Source: Dongia sedimenti (GTDB taxonomy: Bacteria > Pseudomonadota > Alphaproteobacteria > Dongiales > Dongiaceae). Taken from it: 64,000 nucleotides of DNA. The position numbers and the translations under genes were made by a program. Below the pieces are notes generated by a model. That model ran no database searches, had not been told where the DNA came from, and saw nothing but the letters and a program-made list of their open reading frames with translations. The stretch is taken from assembly GCA_030715195.1 (NCBI GenBank), contig JAUYVI010000004.1, positions 248,001-312,000 of the forward strand. Direction: 5' to 3'. Of the stretch, positions 29,786-44,110 are shown piece by piece; position 1 is the first letter of the stretch; every line of letters starts with the position of its first letter.

Positions 29786-32700
29786 CTAAAGTGCCGGCTG
29801 CTCGACTTTAGCAGAGGCCGGCGCGGCCTTGGCAATGCCCCGATAGCGCGCCTGCAATTGCGGCCATAGTGCATCGAACTTGTCGAAGGCCGCCATCTTC
29901 ACCGGCCCGAAGCCGCGCACTGGGTCTGGCGCCGAGGCCAGCGCAATCGCCGCAGACCGGTTCTCCGGCGTCAGCGACCCCGCGAGCTCGTCCAGCATCG
30001 CCTCATAGGTCTTGATCAGCCCGCGCTCGCGCTTCCGCTCCTCGGTCCGCCCGAAGATGTCGAAAGCGGTGCCGCGCAGCCCCTTCAGCCGCGCCATCCA
30101 GCGCAGCGGCACCCGCATGCCTTCGCCGAAGCGTTGCTTCTTCGGCCGGCCGAGATCCGGATCGAGCTTGGCGATCAGCGGCGGCGCCAGATGGAAGCTG
30201 AGCTTGCCGTCTCCCGCGAAGGTCTCGTTCAGCTCCCGCTCGAAAGCGGGATCGGTCAGCAGCCGCGCGACCTCATACTCGTCTTTGTAGGCGAGCACCT
30301 TGGCGTAATTGATCGCCACCGCCCGAGTCAGGGCATCGCTCTGCGCGACCTTGCTTTCCAGCACCCGGACTCGTCCGACGGCCGTGCGGTATTTTTCCGC
30401 CAGTTTCGCGTCCTGGTATTCGGTCAGGTGTTGGGCGCGATGGGAGCTGATTTCGTCCAATGTCATATCCGACAGCGGTCGGTCGCCGGTGGCCGGCACC
30501 AGCAGTTCGGCGATCCGCTCCGGATCAGCGGCGGCGACGCGGCCCCAGCGGAAGGCCGTCTTGTTCATGGCGATGGCGACGCCGTTCAACTCGATCGCCC
30601 GCATCAGCGCCGCTTCCGACAAGGGCAGCAGGCCGAGCTGCCAGGCATAGCCCACCATCATCATGTTGGAGGCGATGGCATCGCCGATCACCTTGGTGGC
30701 GAAGCGGTGGAAATCGACGATTCGCGGCCCCGGCTTCACATTGTCCTTGATCGCCTGCAGCACGGATTCCTGGCGGAAGTCGAAGTCCCGCTCGCGCACG
30801 AAGCTGGCGACCGGCGCGGTATGCGCATTGACGACCGCCGCCGTGCGCGACGCCGAGATCATGTCCATGCCTTCGCGCGAGATCGCCACCACGGAATCCG
30901 CTGCCAGCAGCAGGTCGGCGCAGCCACCGGCGATGCGCGGGGTCGAGATGTGGTCGGGATCGCTGCAGAGCCGGATGTGCGAGATGACCGCGCCGCCCTT
31001 CTGGGCGAGGCCGGAAACTTCCAGCACCATGGCGGCCTTCTCGTCGAGATGCGCCGCCATGCCGATGATGCCGCCGATGGTCAGCACCCCGGTCCCGCCG
31101 ATGCCGGTGACGGCGATGTTGAACGGTGTGTCCAGCACCGGCGGCACCGGCGGCTGCGGGAGATCGGCATCGCCGAGCGCGATGCCTTCGCCCTGCCGCG
31201 GCTGCACGCCCTTGATGGTGACGAAGGAGGGGCAGAAGCCCTTGAGGCAGGAGAGATCGACATTGCAGGCCGACTGGTTGATCTCGCGCTTCCGTCCCAG
31301 CGGCGTCTCGGCCGGCTCGATCGCGATGCAATTGCTCTGCACCGAGCAATCGCCGCAGCCTTCGCAGACCGCCTTGTTGATGAAGACCCGCTCCACCGGC
31401 TCTGGCGCCAGGTTGCGGTGGCGCTTGCGCCGCAGCTCCGCGGCGCAGCCCTGGTCATAGACGATGACCGAGCAGCCCTCGATCTCGCGGAACTCCTCCA
31501 TCGCACGGTCCATATGGTCGCGCGAATGCACGGTGACGCCGGTCGGAAACTCGCCGACCGGCAGGTCATCGACATCGTCGCTCAGCACCGTGATGTGCTG
31601 GACGCCCTCGGCGCGGATTTGCTGCACCAACTGCCCCAGCGAGAGCTCGCCATCGACAGCTTGCCCGCCGGTCATTGCCACCGCCTGGTTGTAGAGCAGC
31701 TTGTAGGTGATGTTGATCTTGGCCGCGACCGCCTGGCGGATCGCGAGAATCCCGCTGTGGAAATAGGTACCGTCGCCGAGATTGGTGAAGATGTGCTTCT
31801 CGTCGGTGAAGGGCGAGATGCCCATCCAGGTGATGCCCTCGGCGCCCATATGGGTGAAGGTGTCGGTGCGGCGGTCCATCCACTGCACCATGAAATGGCA
31901 GCCGATCCCGGCGGCGGCGCGACTGCCCTCGATCACCTTGGTCGAGGTGTTGTGGGGGCAGCCCGGGCAGTAATGCGGCATCCGGTTGACGATCGGCGTG
32001 TAGCCTTTGAGGCGCTGCTCGCGTGCGGTGAACCAGGCGACGCGCTCCTGCAGCCGCGCCTTAATGTCCGCCGGAATGTCCATGCGCATCAGACGCGCGA
32101 CGATCGCCTGCGCGACCTGCGCCTCCGAGAGCTCGCGGTCGAGCGGCAGGAAGGGCACCTCTTTCTCGTCGAACTTGCCGACGATGCGCGGGCGCACGTC
32201 GGTGCGCCAGTTGAACAAAGCCTGCTTGATCTGGTTCTCGATGATCTCGCGCCGCTCCTCGATGATCAGCACCTCCTCGAGCCCCTCGGAGAAGGCGCGG
32301 ATCCCGTGCGGCGCCAGCGGCCAGGGCATGCCGACCTTGAACAACCGCAGCCCGATCGCCTCGCCGGTCTCCTTGTCGATGCCGAGCAGATCCAGCGCCT
32401 CGCGCACGTCCTCATAGGCCTTGCCCGAGGCGACGATGCCGAAGCGCGGCCGCTTGGCGTCGATGATCAGCCGGTCCACGCCGTTGACGCTGCCGAACTC
32501 GATCGCCGCATAGGCCTTGTAGGTCTGCAGCCGGTGGTCCTGCGACCAGCGGTCGTCCGGCCAACGGATATGGAGGCCGCCCTCGGGGATGACGAAATTC
32601 GGCGGTTCGGTGAAGGAGCAGGCCTCCTGGTCGAGATCGATGACGGCGTTGGATTCGACCGTGTCCGACAGCACCTTCATCGCGACCCAGCAGCCGGAAT

Positions 32701-33286
32701 AGCGCGACATGGCGAGGCCCAAGAGGCCCATGCGCACGAACTCGTGCACGCTGGAGGGATAGAGCACCGGGATGACCGCCGACATGAAGGCGTGGTCCGA
32801 CTGGTGCGGGATCGAGGAGGACTTGGCGCCGTGATCGTCGCCGGCCAGGCAAAGCACGCCGCCATGCTTCGAGGTGCCGGCCGCATTGGCATGCTTCAGC
32901 ACGTCGCCGGACCGGTCCACGCCCGGCCCCTTGCCGTACCAGATGCCGAACACGCCTTCTTTCTTGGCGCCGGGCCAGAGCCCGACCTGCTGGGTCCCCC
33001 AGATCGCGGTCGCCGCCAGGTCCTCGTTGACCGCCGGCTGGGCGCGCACGTCATGGGCGGTGAGGAACTTCTTGGCCTTGCCGAGGGCCGTGTCATAGCC
33101 GCCCAGCGGCGAGCCGCGATAGCCGGAGATGAAGCCGCCGGTATTCAGGCCCGCGGCGCGGTCGCGGCGGATCTGCACCATCGGCAGGCGCACCAGCGCC
33201 TGGATGCCGCTCATCAGCACCCGCCCTGAGGTCTGGGTGTAGACGTCGTCCAGCCGAACGCTCGCACGATTGGGGGGAATGAGCAT
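29786..33286 (-). CDS. Fused indolepyruvate:ferredoxin oxidoreductase family protein
   Basis: A 1166-residue fusion of the alpha and gamma parts of a thiamine-diphosphate 2-oxoacid:ferredoxin oxidoreductase. Order: pyrimidine domain ([16 protein letters not shown]), TPP domain ([11 protein letters not shown] near residue 435, [11 protein letters not shown]), a 4Fe-4S segment ([13 protein letters not shown] near residue 640), then the gamma domain ([15 protein letters not shown]). The enzyme converts aryl- or branched-chain 2-oxoacids to acyl-CoA with CoA and ferredoxin. Directly followed by liuA, it may supply isovaleryl-CoA from 4-methyl-2-oxopentanoate. Confidence 0.88.
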   Translation of the reverse strand: MLIPPNRASVRLDDVYTQTSGRVLMSGIQALVRLPMVQIRRDRAAGLNTGGFISGYRGSPLGGYDTALGKAKKFLTAHDVRAQPAVNEDLAATAIWGTQQVGLWPGAKKEGVFGIWYGKGPGVDRSGDVLKHANAAGTSKHGGVLCLAGDDHGAKSSSIPHQSDHAFMSAVIPVLYPSSVHEFVRMGLLGLAMSRYSGCWVAMKVLSDTVESNAVIDLDQEACSFTEPPNFVIPEGGLHIRWPDDRWSQDHRLQTYKAYAAIEFGSVNGVDRLIIDAKRPRFGIVASGKAYEDVREALDLLGIDKETGEAIGLRLFKVGMPWPLAPHGIRAFSEGLEEVLIIEERREIIENQIKQALFNWRTDVRPRIVGKFDEKEVPFLPLDRELSEAQVAQAIVARLMRMDIPADIKARLQERVAWFTAREQRLKGYTPIVNRMPHYCPGCPHNTSTKVIEGSRAAAGIGCHFMVQWMDRRTDTFTHMGAEGITWMGISPFTDEKHIFTNLGDGTYFHSGILAIRQAVAAKINITYKLLYNQAVAMTGGQAVDGELSLGQLVQQIRAEGVQHITVLSDDVDDLPVGEFPTGVTVHSRDHMDRAMEEFREIEGCSVIVYDQGCAAELRRKRHRNLAPEPVERVFINKAVCEGCGDCSVQSNCIAIEPAETPLGRKREINQSACNVDLSCLKGFCPSFVTIKGVQPRQGEGIALGDADLPQPPVPPVLDTPFNIAVTGIGGTGVLTIGGIIGMAAHLDEKAAMVLEVSGLAQKGGAVISHIRLCSDPDHISTPRIAGGCADLLLAADSVVAISREGMDMISASRTAAVVNAHTAPVASFVRERDFDFRQESVLQAIKDNVKPGPRIVDFHRFATKVIGDAIASNMMMVGYAWQLGLLPLSEAALMRAIELNGVAIAMNKTAFRWGRVAAADPERIAELLVPATGDRPLSDMTLDEISSHRAQHLTEYQDAKLAEKYRTAVGRVRVLESKVAQSDALTRAVAINYAKVLAYKDEYEVARLLTDPAFERELNETFAGDGKLSFHLAPPLIAKLDPDLGRPKKQRFGEGMRVPLRWMARLKGLRGTAFDIFGRTEERKRERGLIKTYEAMLDELAGSLTPENRSAAIALASAPDPVRGFGPVKMAAFDKFDALWPQLQARYRGIAKAAPASAKVEQPAL

Positions 33287-33494
33287 GGGTTGCGCGCTCT
33301 CCGAGTCGCATTGCCTCGCCGCTTCCGCTGCAATCTAATCACGAAGCCCGCGAAGGTCCTTGCGTATTGCATCAACCCGCCGGACGCTTTGTTGTTTCGT
33401 AGAGGGGCGCGGACGCAACTTTGCGATATTGCTGCGCCGCAGCGTGACTTTCGCGCGGCCAGACCGCTAGGATGCGCCCATTCAGGGAGAGCCC
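33287..33494. promoter_or_regulatory. Divergent promoter region between the oxidoreductase/liuA and liuBCDE operons
   Basis: A 208-base gap with genes reading away on both sides must hold both promoters. It is less GC-rich than its surroundings (for example TTTGTTGTTTCGTAG at about 33390). A short dyad GCTGCG-CCGCAGC lies near 33430. A GGGAGAG ribosome site for liuB closes it. No LiuR-type binding site or regulator gene was recognised nearby. Confidence 0.5.
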
Positions 33495-35102
<1,608 letters not shown>

Positions 35103-35112
35103 GGTTTACAGC

Positions 35113-35882
35113 GTGAGCCTGCTTGTAGAAACCAGCGGCGCCGTCACCGCGCTGACCCTCGACCGGCCGGAGATCCACAACGCGTTCGACGAGGCGTTGA
35201 TCGCCGCCCTCACAACTGCCTTCACCGAAGCATCCGTCGACGACAAGGTGCGCGCGGTCGTGCTGCGCGCCAACGGCAAGAGCTTCTCCGCCGGCGCCGA
35301 CCTCAATTGGATGAAACGCATGGCCGGCTTCTCCGAGGCGGAGAACCTCGCCGATGCGCAGCGCCTCGCGGAACTGCTGCGGGTCATCGACACCTGCCCC
35401 AAGCCGGTGATCGCGCGGGTCCACGGCAATGCCTTCGCCGGGGCGATCGGCCTGATCGCCTGCTGTGACCTCGCCGTCGCGGTGCCGGAGGTCGAGTTCG
35501 CGGTGACCGAGGTGCGGCTCGGCCTCATCCCGGCGGTGATCAGCCCCTATCTCATCCGCGCCATGGGCGCCCGCCAGGCGCGGCGCTGGTTCCTGACCGC
35601 CGAGCGCTTCTCGGCCGACCAGGCCCTGGCGATGAACCTGGTCCACGAAGTCGTCGATCCCGGCGAGCTCGATGCCTGCGTCATGCATTGGCTCGACGCG
35701 ATTCAGAAGGCGGGGCCGCAGGCGCTCGCTGCCGCGAAGGCGCTGGTGGCGGCGGTCGATGCATCGCCCGATGCGGCCGTGATCGAAGATACGGCGAAGC
35801 GCATCGCCGCGATCCGCGCCGGCGCCGAAGGCAAGGAAGGCGTCACATCCTTCCTGGAAAAGCGCAAGCCGGATTGGGTGCA

Positions 35883-35886
<4 letters not shown>
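35113..35886 (+). CDS. liuC: Methylglutaconyl-CoA hydratase (enoyl-CoA hydratase family)
   Basis: A 257-residue crotonase. NGKSFSAGADLNWMKRMAGF near residue 57 is the typical LiuC/AUH sequence around the oxyanion hole, and FAVTEVRLGLIPAVISPY holds the catalytic Glu region. It hydrates 3-methylglutaconyl-CoA to HMG-CoA. GTG start 10 bases after liuB; the stop overlaps the liuD start (ATGA). Confidence 0.94.
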
Positions 35887-37870
<1,984 letters not shown>

Positions 37871-37874
<4 letters not shown>

Positions 37875-38773
37875 GCCTGCCGTCTTCGGTCCGCATCGTC
37901 GAGGTGGGTCCGCGCGACGGGCTGCAGAACGAACCGATTGCGGTCTCGGTCGCGGCGCGGATCGCGCTGATCGAAGGCCTGGTCGATGCCGGCTTGAAGG
38001 CGGTGGAGGCGGGCAGCTTCGTCTCGCCGAAATGGGTGCCGCAAATGGCGGACACCGCCGCGGTGCTGGCGGGGATCAAGCGCAGGGAGGGCGTGCGCTA
38101 TCCGGTGCTGGTGCCCAACCTTCAAGGGCTCGAAGCGGCGGAAGCCGCCGGCGCCAAGGACATCTCGATCTTCGCCGCCGCCTCGGAGAGCTTCAGCAAG
38201 AAGAACATCAACTGCTCGATCGCCGAGAGCCTCGACCGTTTCCGCCCGGTGGCCGAGCGCGCCCTCGCCGAGGAGCGGCGGCTGCGCGGCTATGTCTCCT
38301 GTGTGCTCGGCTGCCCCTATGAGGGCGAGATCGCGCCGGAGGCCGTCGCGCGCGTTTCCAGGGCGCTCTACGACATGGGCTGCGCAGAGATTTCCCTCGG
38401 CGACACGATCGGCACCGGCACGCCGCTCAAAGCCAAGCGGATGATCGAGGCGGTCGCGCGGCACGTTCCGATGCGGCAGCTCGCCGTGCATTTCCACGAC
38501 ACTTACGGCCAGGCGCTGGCGAATATCCTCGCCAGCCTGGAGCTGGGCATCGGCGTGGTGGACAGCTCGGTCGCGGGCCTCGGCGGATGCCCCTATGCCA
38601 AGGGCGCCTCCGGCAACGTGGCGACTGAGGATGTCGTCTACATGCTGAACGGCATGGGCATAGCGACCGGCATCGACCTCGACCGGCTGGCGAAGGTCGG
38701 GCGCACTGTGTTGCAACAGCTCAATCGCGCGCCTGCATCCAAGGTCGCACAGGCGCTGGCGGCGAAGGCGTAG
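37871..38773 (+). CDS. liuE: Hydroxymethylglutaryl-CoA lyase
   Basis: A 300-residue HMGL-type TIM barrel. [12 protein letters not shown] at residue 10, the metal-binding [14 protein letters not shown] near residue 206 and the catalytic-loop cysteine block [19 protein letters not shown] near residue 237 are intact. It splits HMG-CoA to acetoacetate and acetyl-CoA, the last leucine step. The ATG overlaps the liuD stop codon (ATGA). Confidence 0.95.
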
Positions 38774-38827
38774 TACAATCGCCGCTCAAGCCCCGCGGCA
38801 GACGGGGCAGCTCTCTGGGAGGACGCG

Positions 38828-40516
38828 ATGACGGACGTCATGAGCTATGTCAGCGGCACCAGCGACACGCCGCTGCTCGGTAAGACCATCGGCCAGGCGC
38901 TCGACGATGCTGCGGCTTCATGGGCCGATCGGCCGGCGCTGATCGATCGCGGCACCGGCACGCGCTGGACCTGGGCGGAATTGCGCGACCAGGCCGATGC
39001 CTTCGCCGCCGGCCTGCTGGCTTTGGGCCTGAAGCCCGGCGAGCGGATCGGCATCTGGTCCTTGAATCGCGCGGAATGGGCGCTGACGCAGTTCGCCGCG
39101 GCCAAGGCCGGCTTGATCCTGGTGACCATCAACCCCGCCTATCGCCTGACCGAGCTGGAATATGCGCTGAACCTGGTCGGCTGCGCGGCCCTGGTGACGG
39201 CGACGCAGTTCAAGACCAGCGACTATATCGGCATGCTGAACACCCTGGCGCCGGAGCTGGCGACGGCGCAGCCGGGCGCGCTCAGGGCGGCGAAGCTGCC
39301 GACCCTGCGCATGGTGATTCAGATTGCGGGCAACGCTCCAGGCACCATTCCGTTCAGCGAGGTCGCCAAGCGCGGGAGCGACATCCAGCGCGCCGAGCTG
39401 AAACGCTTGGCCGCGGCCCTGCAATTCGACGACCCGATCAACATCCAGTTCACCAGCGGCACGACCGGAAATCCGAAGGGCGTCACGCTCACCCATCACA
39501 ACATCCTCAACAACGGCTATTTCGTCGGCCGCGGCTGCGTGCTCACGCCGCAGGATCGGATCTGCATCCCCGTGCCGCTCTACCACTGCTTCGGCATGGT
39601 GATGGGCAATCTCGCGGCGGTCACCAACGGCGCCGCCATGGTCTATCCCGGCGAGGGCTTCGATCCGCTGGCGACCCTGGAAGCCGTCGCGGCCGAGCAA
39701 TGCACCGCGCTCTACGGCGTGCCGACCATGTTCATCGCCCAGCTCGAGCACCCGCGCTTCAAGGAATTCTCCATGGCGAGCCTCAGGACCGGCATCATGG
39801 CCGGATCGCCCTGTCCGATCGAGCTGATGAAGAAGGCGATCGCGCTGATGAATCTCCGCGAGATGACCATCTGCTACGGCATGACCGAGACCAGCCCGGT
39901 CAGCTTCCAGAGCGCGGTCGATGATCCCCTGGAACGGCGGGTCTCCACCATCGGTCGCATCCATCCGCATCTCGAGGTGAAGATCATCGACCCCGAGGGC
40001 CGGATCGTGCCGCGCGGCGAGAAGGGCGAACTTTGCACCCGCGGCTACTCGGTGATGCGCGGCTACTGGGCCCAGGCCGACAAGACGGCGGAAGCCGTGG
40101 ATGCCGGGCGATGGATGCACACCGGCGATCTCGCCACCATCGACGACGCGGGCTATTGCAACATCGTCGGCCGGATCAAGGATCTGGTGATCCGCGGCGG
40201 CGAGAACGTCTATCCGCGCGAGGTCGAGGAGTATCTCTACCGCCATCCGAAGATCCAGGACGTGCAGGTGTTCGGCGTCGCGGATCCGAAATACGGCGAG
40301 GAGCTCTGTGCCTGGGTGCGCCTCCGGGACGGCGAACAACTGACCGAGCGCGAGCTCCAGGCCTTCTGCGAAGGCCAGATCGCCCACCAGAAGATCCCGC
40401 GCTACGTTCGCTTCGTGGACGCCTTCCCGACCACCGTCACCGGCAAGGTGCAGAAATACAAGATGCGCCAGGCGATGGAAGAGGAACTGGGCGTGCAGGC
40501 GGCGAAGACGGCGTGA
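38828..40516 (+). CDS. AMP-dependent acyl-CoA synthetase
   Basis: A 562-residue adenylate-forming ligase. The ATP-binding P-loop [15 protein letters not shown] is near residue 208, [11 protein letters not shown] near residue 350, the hinge region [14 protein letters not shown] near residue 455 and the catalytic lysine in [11 protein letters not shown] near residue 538. It resembles ACSF2-like medium-chain acyl-CoA ligases. Placed 54 bases after liuE, it may activate isovalerate, acetoacetate or another short acid feeding the pathway. A GGGAGGA site precedes the ATG. Confidence 0.9.
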   Translation: MTDVMSYVSGTSDTPLLGKTIGQALDDAAASWADRPALIDRGTGTRWTWAELRDQADAFAAGLLALGLKPGERIGIWSLNRAEWALTQFAAAKAGLILVTINPAYRLTELEYALNLVGCAALVTATQFKTSDYIGMLNTLAPELATAQPGALRAAKLPTLRMVIQIAGNAPGTIPFSEVAKRGSDIQRAELKRLAAALQFDDPINIQFTSGTTGNPKGVTLTHHNILNNGYFVGRGCVLTPQDRICIPVPLYHCFGMVMGNLAAVTNGAAMVYPGEGFDPLATLEAVAAEQCTALYGVPTMFIAQLEHPRFKEFSMASLRTGIMAGSPCPIELMKKAIALMNLREMTICYGMTETSPVSFQSAVDDPLERRVSTIGRIHPHLEVKIIDPEGRIVPRGEKGELCTRGYSVMRGYWAQADKTAEAVDAGRWMHTGDLATIDDAGYCNIVGRIKDLVIRGGENVYPREVEEYLYRHPKIQDVQVFGVADPKYGEELCAWVRLRDGEQLTERELQAFCEGQIAHQKIPRYVRFVDAFPTTVTGKVQKYKMRQAMEEELGVQAAKTA

Positions 40517-40567
40517 ATGGTTGGCGCCCTGGATCTCGAGCGCCCAGGCTGCAGTGCCCCCCTCCAA

Positions 40568-40662
40568 CCTCCCCCCTGAAGAGGGGGAGGCTTTTCACCG
40601 AGTGGCCGATCCAAGCGAGTAAGACCGGATGCGCGTGCTCTTCTCCCCCCTTCAGGGGGGAG
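40568..40662. repeat. Paired GC-rich hairpins after the acyl-CoA synthetase gene
   Basis: Two hairpins lie in the 277-base gap between the synthetase and the next SDR gene. The first is CCTCCCCC, 7-base loop, GGGGGAGG (40568-40590), followed by CTTTT, and could serve as a terminator. The second is CTCCCCCC, loop TTCA, GGGGGGAG (40643-40662). They resemble the hairpin pairs at 10.8 and 63.2 kb but lack a clear outer stem. The rest of the gap shows nothing recognisable. Confidence 0.7.
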
Positions 40663-40793
40663 TAAGCGGGGGGCAATGCAGCCGTGATGTGACCGAATCA
40701 CCCCGTTTGCTGATCCAGTGCACCGCCCTTGGCATTGCTCGGTTGGTCCGCTAGCGTGCGCGCCGGGAATCCAACACGTAAGAAAGTCGCACC

Positions 40794-41543
40794 ATGAGTG
40801 ATCAAGGTAAGGTCGTGCTCGTTACCGGCGCCGGCTCCGGCATCGGCCGGGCGGTCGCGCTGGCATTCGCCAAGGCCGGCTATCGCCTGGCGGTCACCGG
40901 CCGCCGCGCCGAACCGTTGAACGAGGTCGTGGCGGAGGCGGGGAAGCCCGCGATCGCCATCCCGGCCGACATGACCGATCCCAAATCGGTCGCAGCCTTG
41001 TTCGCCAAGGTGAAGGCGACCTTCGGCCGGCTCGACGTTCTCTTCAACAATGCCGGCACCAACGCGCCGGCGATCAACCTCGAAGAGCTCACGGCCGAGC
41101 AATGGAAGTCGGTGGTCGACACCAATATCAGCGGCGTCTTCTACTGCACCCAGGAAGCCTTCAAGATCATGAAGGACCAGAATCCGCAAGGCGGGCGGAT
41201 CATCAACAACGGCTCGATCTCGGCGACCGCGCCGCGGCCGAACTCCGCGCCCTACACCGCGTCGAAGCATGCGGTGCATGGCCTCACCAAATCGACCGCG
41301 CTCGACGGTCGCAAGTACAACATCGCCTGCGGCCAGATCGACATCGGCAACACGCTCACCCCCATGGCGCAGCAGATGACCAAGGGCGTGCTGCAGGCCG
41401 ATCTCTCGGTCAAGACCGAGCCGACCTTCGACGTGGCGCATGTCGCCAGCTCCGTGCTCTACATGGCGAGCCTGCCCTTGGACGCCAACGTGCTGTCGCT
41501 GACCGTGATGGCGACCAAGATGCCCTTCGTCGGCCGCGGCTAG
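40794..41543 (+). CDS. SDR family oxidoreductase
   Basis: A 249-residue classical short-chain dehydrogenase. TGAGSGIG near residue 13, NNAG near residue 85, catalytic Ser in GSISATAP and YTASK near residue 158 are all present. The substrate is unknown. The gene lies 6 bases before the pepsin-like protease gene, so the two are probably co-transcribed, which is unexpected functionally. The ribosome site is weak (AAGAAAG). Confidence 0.88.
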   Translation: MSDQGKVVLVTGAGSGIGRAVALAFAKAGYRLAVTGRRAEPLNEVVAEAGKPAIAIPADMTDPKSVAALFAKVKATFGRLDVLFNNAGTNAPAINLEELTAEQWKSVVDTNISGVFYCTQEAFKIMKDQNPQGGRIINNGSISATAPRPNSAPYTASKHAVHGLTKSTALDGRKYNIACGQIDIGNTLTPMAQQMTKGVLQADLSVKTEPTFDVAHVASSVLYMASLPLDANVLSLTVMATKMPFVGRG

Positions 41544-41549
41544 GTTTCC

Positions 41550-42695
41550 ATGACTCGGGTCGCGCGCATCCCGATCACCAACGTCTACGCCGACGGTGCC
41601 TATACCGGCCGCATCCTGGTGGGCCGCGCGCTGAATCCGATGAACGTGCTGCTGGACAGCGGCAGCGCGGTCTTCGCGCTGGACGGCCGCAAGTACCGGC
41701 CGGACAAGGCGGCGGGCGATCGCACCACCCGGTTCGCCCAATACATGAGCTATTCCGACGGCTCGCACTGGGCCGGCGGGGTCATCAAGACCACGGTCGC
41801 GGTGGGGCGGCCGGGCAAGCTGATCAGCGCGGATACGATCAACGTGGCGCTCGCCACCGAGCAGACCAAGGACATGTTCGGCGCGACCGACGGGATCCTC
41901 GGCCTCGCCTATGCGCCGCTGGACGAGGCCTGGGAGATGCCGAAGGACACGATCGCGAATGCCTATAGCAGCACGCGGATTCGCGGCGGCCGCTACACCC
42001 AGATCACGCCCTATCTCCGGCACCTGGATCAGCTCAACGTCGTCTCCGATATCTTCGCCTTCTACACAATGCGTTCCTGCATCCATCGGGGCGGCAAGAA
42101 TCCGGCGGACGATCCGCTGAACCAGGGCTGGATGGTGCTGGGCGGCGGCGAGGACTGCCGCGACTTCTATAGCGGAAAATTCCAGACCGCGAAGGTGCTG
42201 GCCGAGCAGTGGTACAACACCAACCTCAAAGCCATCATCGTCGGCGACACCGATCCACTCGCGGTCCATCAGCTGCCGCCCGCCGGTTATCCGTCCAACT
42301 CGATCGTGGACAGCGGCACCACCAGCATCGACCTGGGGCCGCAGCTGCTCAAAGCGGTGATCTCGCGCTTCAGGCCGGCGCAGCGGGCGCTCATGCAGGC
42401 GGCCCTGGCGCGCAAGAAGCTCTGCGTCGCCATGGCGGATCTCAATCTCAGAAAATGGCCGGATCTCACCTTCATCCTGCAAGGTCTGCAGAAGACCGAT
42501 GTCGTTCTGAAGGTGCGGCCGCAGGATTACTGGCAGGTCAACGCGCCGAAGCCCGGCCTCGCCCAGCTCGCCTTGACCCAAGGCGAGCCGGGTTTCGCCA
42601 TCCTCGGCCTGCCGCTGATGAACGGCTATTTCACCATCTTCGACGGCGAGGCCGACAACGACCGCGGCGTGGTCAAGTTCGCGCCGCGGACGTGA
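41550..42695 (+). CDS. Pepsin-like (family A1) aspartic protease
   Basis: A 381-residue protein with the two-lobed pepsin pattern. The catalytic motifs are D36-S-G-S in NVLLDSGSAVFAL and D254-S-G-T in SIVDSGTTSIDL. A flap-like tyrosine (Y68 in SYSDGSHWAG), GILGLAY after lobe one, and a closing AILGLPLMNGYFTIFD block match pepsins in order. There is no signal peptide and no propeptide, so the enzyme is probably cytoplasmic, as for the bacterial shewasins. Both Asp motifs in one chain separate it from single-lobed retropepsins. Substrate unknown. Confidence 0.82.
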   Translation: MTRVARIPITNVYADGAYTGRILVGRALNPMNVLLDSGSAVFALDGRKYRPDKAAGDRTTRFAQYMSYSDGSHWAGGVIKTTVAVGRPGKLISADTINVALATEQTKDMFGATDGILGLAYAPLDEAWEMPKDTIANAYSSTRIRGGRYTQITPYLRHLDQLNVVSDIFAFYTMRSCIHRGGKNPADDPLNQGWMVLGGGEDCRDFYSGKFQTAKVLAEQWYNTNLKAIIVGDTDPLAVHQLPPAGYPSNSIVDSGTTSIDLGPQLLKAVISRFRPAQRALMQAALARKKLCVAMADLNLRKWPDLTFILQGLQKTDVVLKVRPQDYWQVNAPKPGLAQLALTQGEPGFAILGLPLMNGYFTIFDGEADNDRGVVKFAPRT

Positions 42696-43115
42696 TCATT
42701 TCGCTGCGCCGGGCAGGGTGAGCGTGGCGCCGTCATCGGCGACGAAGACCGCGATCAGCGAAGCCGGCTCGGTCGCGCTCGCATTCTCGCTGACCAGATG
42801 GCTCGATCCCGGCGGCTCGAAGAAGGACTCGCCGGCCTGGTAGACCTTGGCCGGCCCGTCAGTGGAGACCTGCGAGCGGATGGCGCCCGAGAGCACATAG
42901 GCGAAGACGCTGCCGGCATGGTGGTGCGCCCCCGACTTGCCGCCGGGCGCGTAGTTCACGACCACGGCGCTCAGCACCTTGCCCGGCACGTTGGGCAGCG
43001 CCTGCGAGAACACCTGCTTCACGTCGGCGTCGGAATTTGCACCGGCGCCGAAGCCGGCGAACAAGGCTGCCGCGCCGAGCGCGAGCGCGGCGATGGTGTG
43101 GGATTTGCGGACCAT
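42696..43115 (-). CDS. Secreted cupin-domain protein
   Basis: A 139-residue protein with a signal peptide (MVRKSH, hydrophobic core, cleavage near GAGA-NS) and one cupin fold. The metal-binding motif is GAHHHAGSVFAYVLSG, and the second motif is FFEPPGSSHLVSEN. It is predicted to be periplasmic. The next gene upstream on the same strand, 20 bases away, encodes an AhpD-like protein, a frequent partner of such cupins in stress operons. Its stop directly abuts that of the protease gene. Confidence 0.85.
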   Translation of the reverse strand: MVRKSHTIAALALGAAALFAGFGAGANSDADVKQVFSQALPNVPGKVLSAVVVNYAPGGKSGAHHHAGSVFAYVLSGAIRSQVSTDGPAKVYQAGESFFEPPGSSHLVSENASATEPASLIAVFVADDGATLTLPGAAK

Positions 43116-43135
43116 GTTGGTTCTCCTCTGTGAAA

Positions 43136-43591
43136 TCAGGCGGCCTTGGCCTTGACCGGGTGCTGGTAGCGGAGGCTGATGGCGATGCGGTTCCAGGTGT
43201 TGATCACCCCGATCAGCGACGTCAGATTGGCGGTCTCGGTGTCGTTGAAGTGCTGGCGCAGCTCTTCATAGACGTCGTCCGGCGCATGGGTCTGGCTGAT
43301 CAGGGTCAGCGCCTCGGTCCAAGCCAAGGCGGCACGCTCGCGCGCGCTGTAGAGCGGAGATTCCCGCCAGGCATCCAGCAGATAGATCCGCTCCTCGGTC
43401 TCGCCATGGGCCCGGGCATCCTTGGTGTGCATGTGGATGCAATAGGCGCAGCCGTTGATCTGCGAGGCGCGAATCTTCACCAGCTCGATCAGCGAGGCTT
43501 CTAGCCCGCTGGCGGCGATGATCGGTTCGATCGCGGCGACGGCCTTCATGGTCTCGGGGGCGGCGGTATAGGCGTTCAGGCGAGCTTTCAT
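43136..43591 (-). CDS. Carboxymuconolactone decarboxylase (AhpD-like) family protein
   Basis: A 151-residue AhpD-fold protein. The redox-active motif is CAYCIHMHTKDAR near residue 46, with the flanking block LVKIRASQINGC. Such proteins act as alkylhydroperoxidase-type reductases. The ATG at 43591 is preceded by GGAGAC at good spacing and was preferred to longer starts. It forms a small operon with the cupin gene. No ECF sigma factor, a common third partner, is seen here. Confidence 0.88.
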   Translation of the reverse strand: MKARLNAYTAAPETMKAVAAIEPIIAASGLEASLIELVKIRASQINGCAYCIHMHTKDARAHGETEERIYLLDAWRESPLYSARERAALAWTEALTLISQTHAPDDVYEELRQHFNDTETANLTSLIGVINTWNRIAISLRYQHPVKAKAA

Positions 43592-43753
43592 CGGGGTCTC
43601 CATTGAGTTTGGGTTCGCTCTGCCCTTAAGACGGAGCGCCGACCGCCGCTGTGACCAGGTGCGGTGTGACGGTCCGCACAGAGGTGACATCGCCGCGCAA
43701 CGGAACTAGATTAAGGTTCTGCACAGGGGGAACGGCGGACCAGGAGTTCCTCG

Positions 43754-44059
43754 ATGCCCGACATCACCGTCAAACCGGTCATCAAGCCCGAGCTCAAGGT
43801 CGAAAGGCCCAGGCTCTATAAGGTCATTCTGATCAACGACGACTACACGCCGCGGGAGTTCGTGACCCGGGTGCTGAAGGCCGAGTTCCGCATGACCGAG
43901 GACCAGGCCCATGCCGTGATGTACACGGCCCATACCAGGGGCCTGTGCGTGGTCGCGGTCTTCACCAAGGACATCGCCGAAACCAAGGCAACCCGCGCCA
44001 CCGATGCCGGCCGCGCCAAGGGCTACCCGCTCCAATTCATCACCGAGCCGGAAGAGTAA
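43754..44059 (+). CDS. clpS: ATP-dependent Clp protease adapter ClpS
   Basis: A 101-residue adapter that delivers N-degron substrates to ClpAP. The binding-pocket motif LINDDYTPREFV near residue 27, the helix MTEDQAHAVMYTAH and the end VFTKDIAETKA are family marks. clpA is not adjacent, as is often the case for the second ClpS copy of alphaproteobacteria, so this could be ClpS2. An AGGAG site precedes the ATG. Confidence 0.93.
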   Translation: MPDITVKPVIKPELKVERPRLYKVILINDDYTPREFVTRVLKAEFRMTEDQAHAVMYTAHTRGLCVVAVFTKDIAETKATRATDAGRAKGYPLQFITEPEE

Positions 44060-44110
44060 GCGGCGGCGCCCGACTCTCTCGGTAGCAACGCTCGATCCTC
44101 AACCAGACTC

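Noticed and set aside
30134-33229. A 1031-codon open frame antisense to the fused 2-oxoacid oxidoreductase
   Set aside because: High GC makes antisense frames open by chance. The translation is rich in Arg, His, Asp and Gly without any known motif, while the opposite strand encodes a full-length recognised enzyme.
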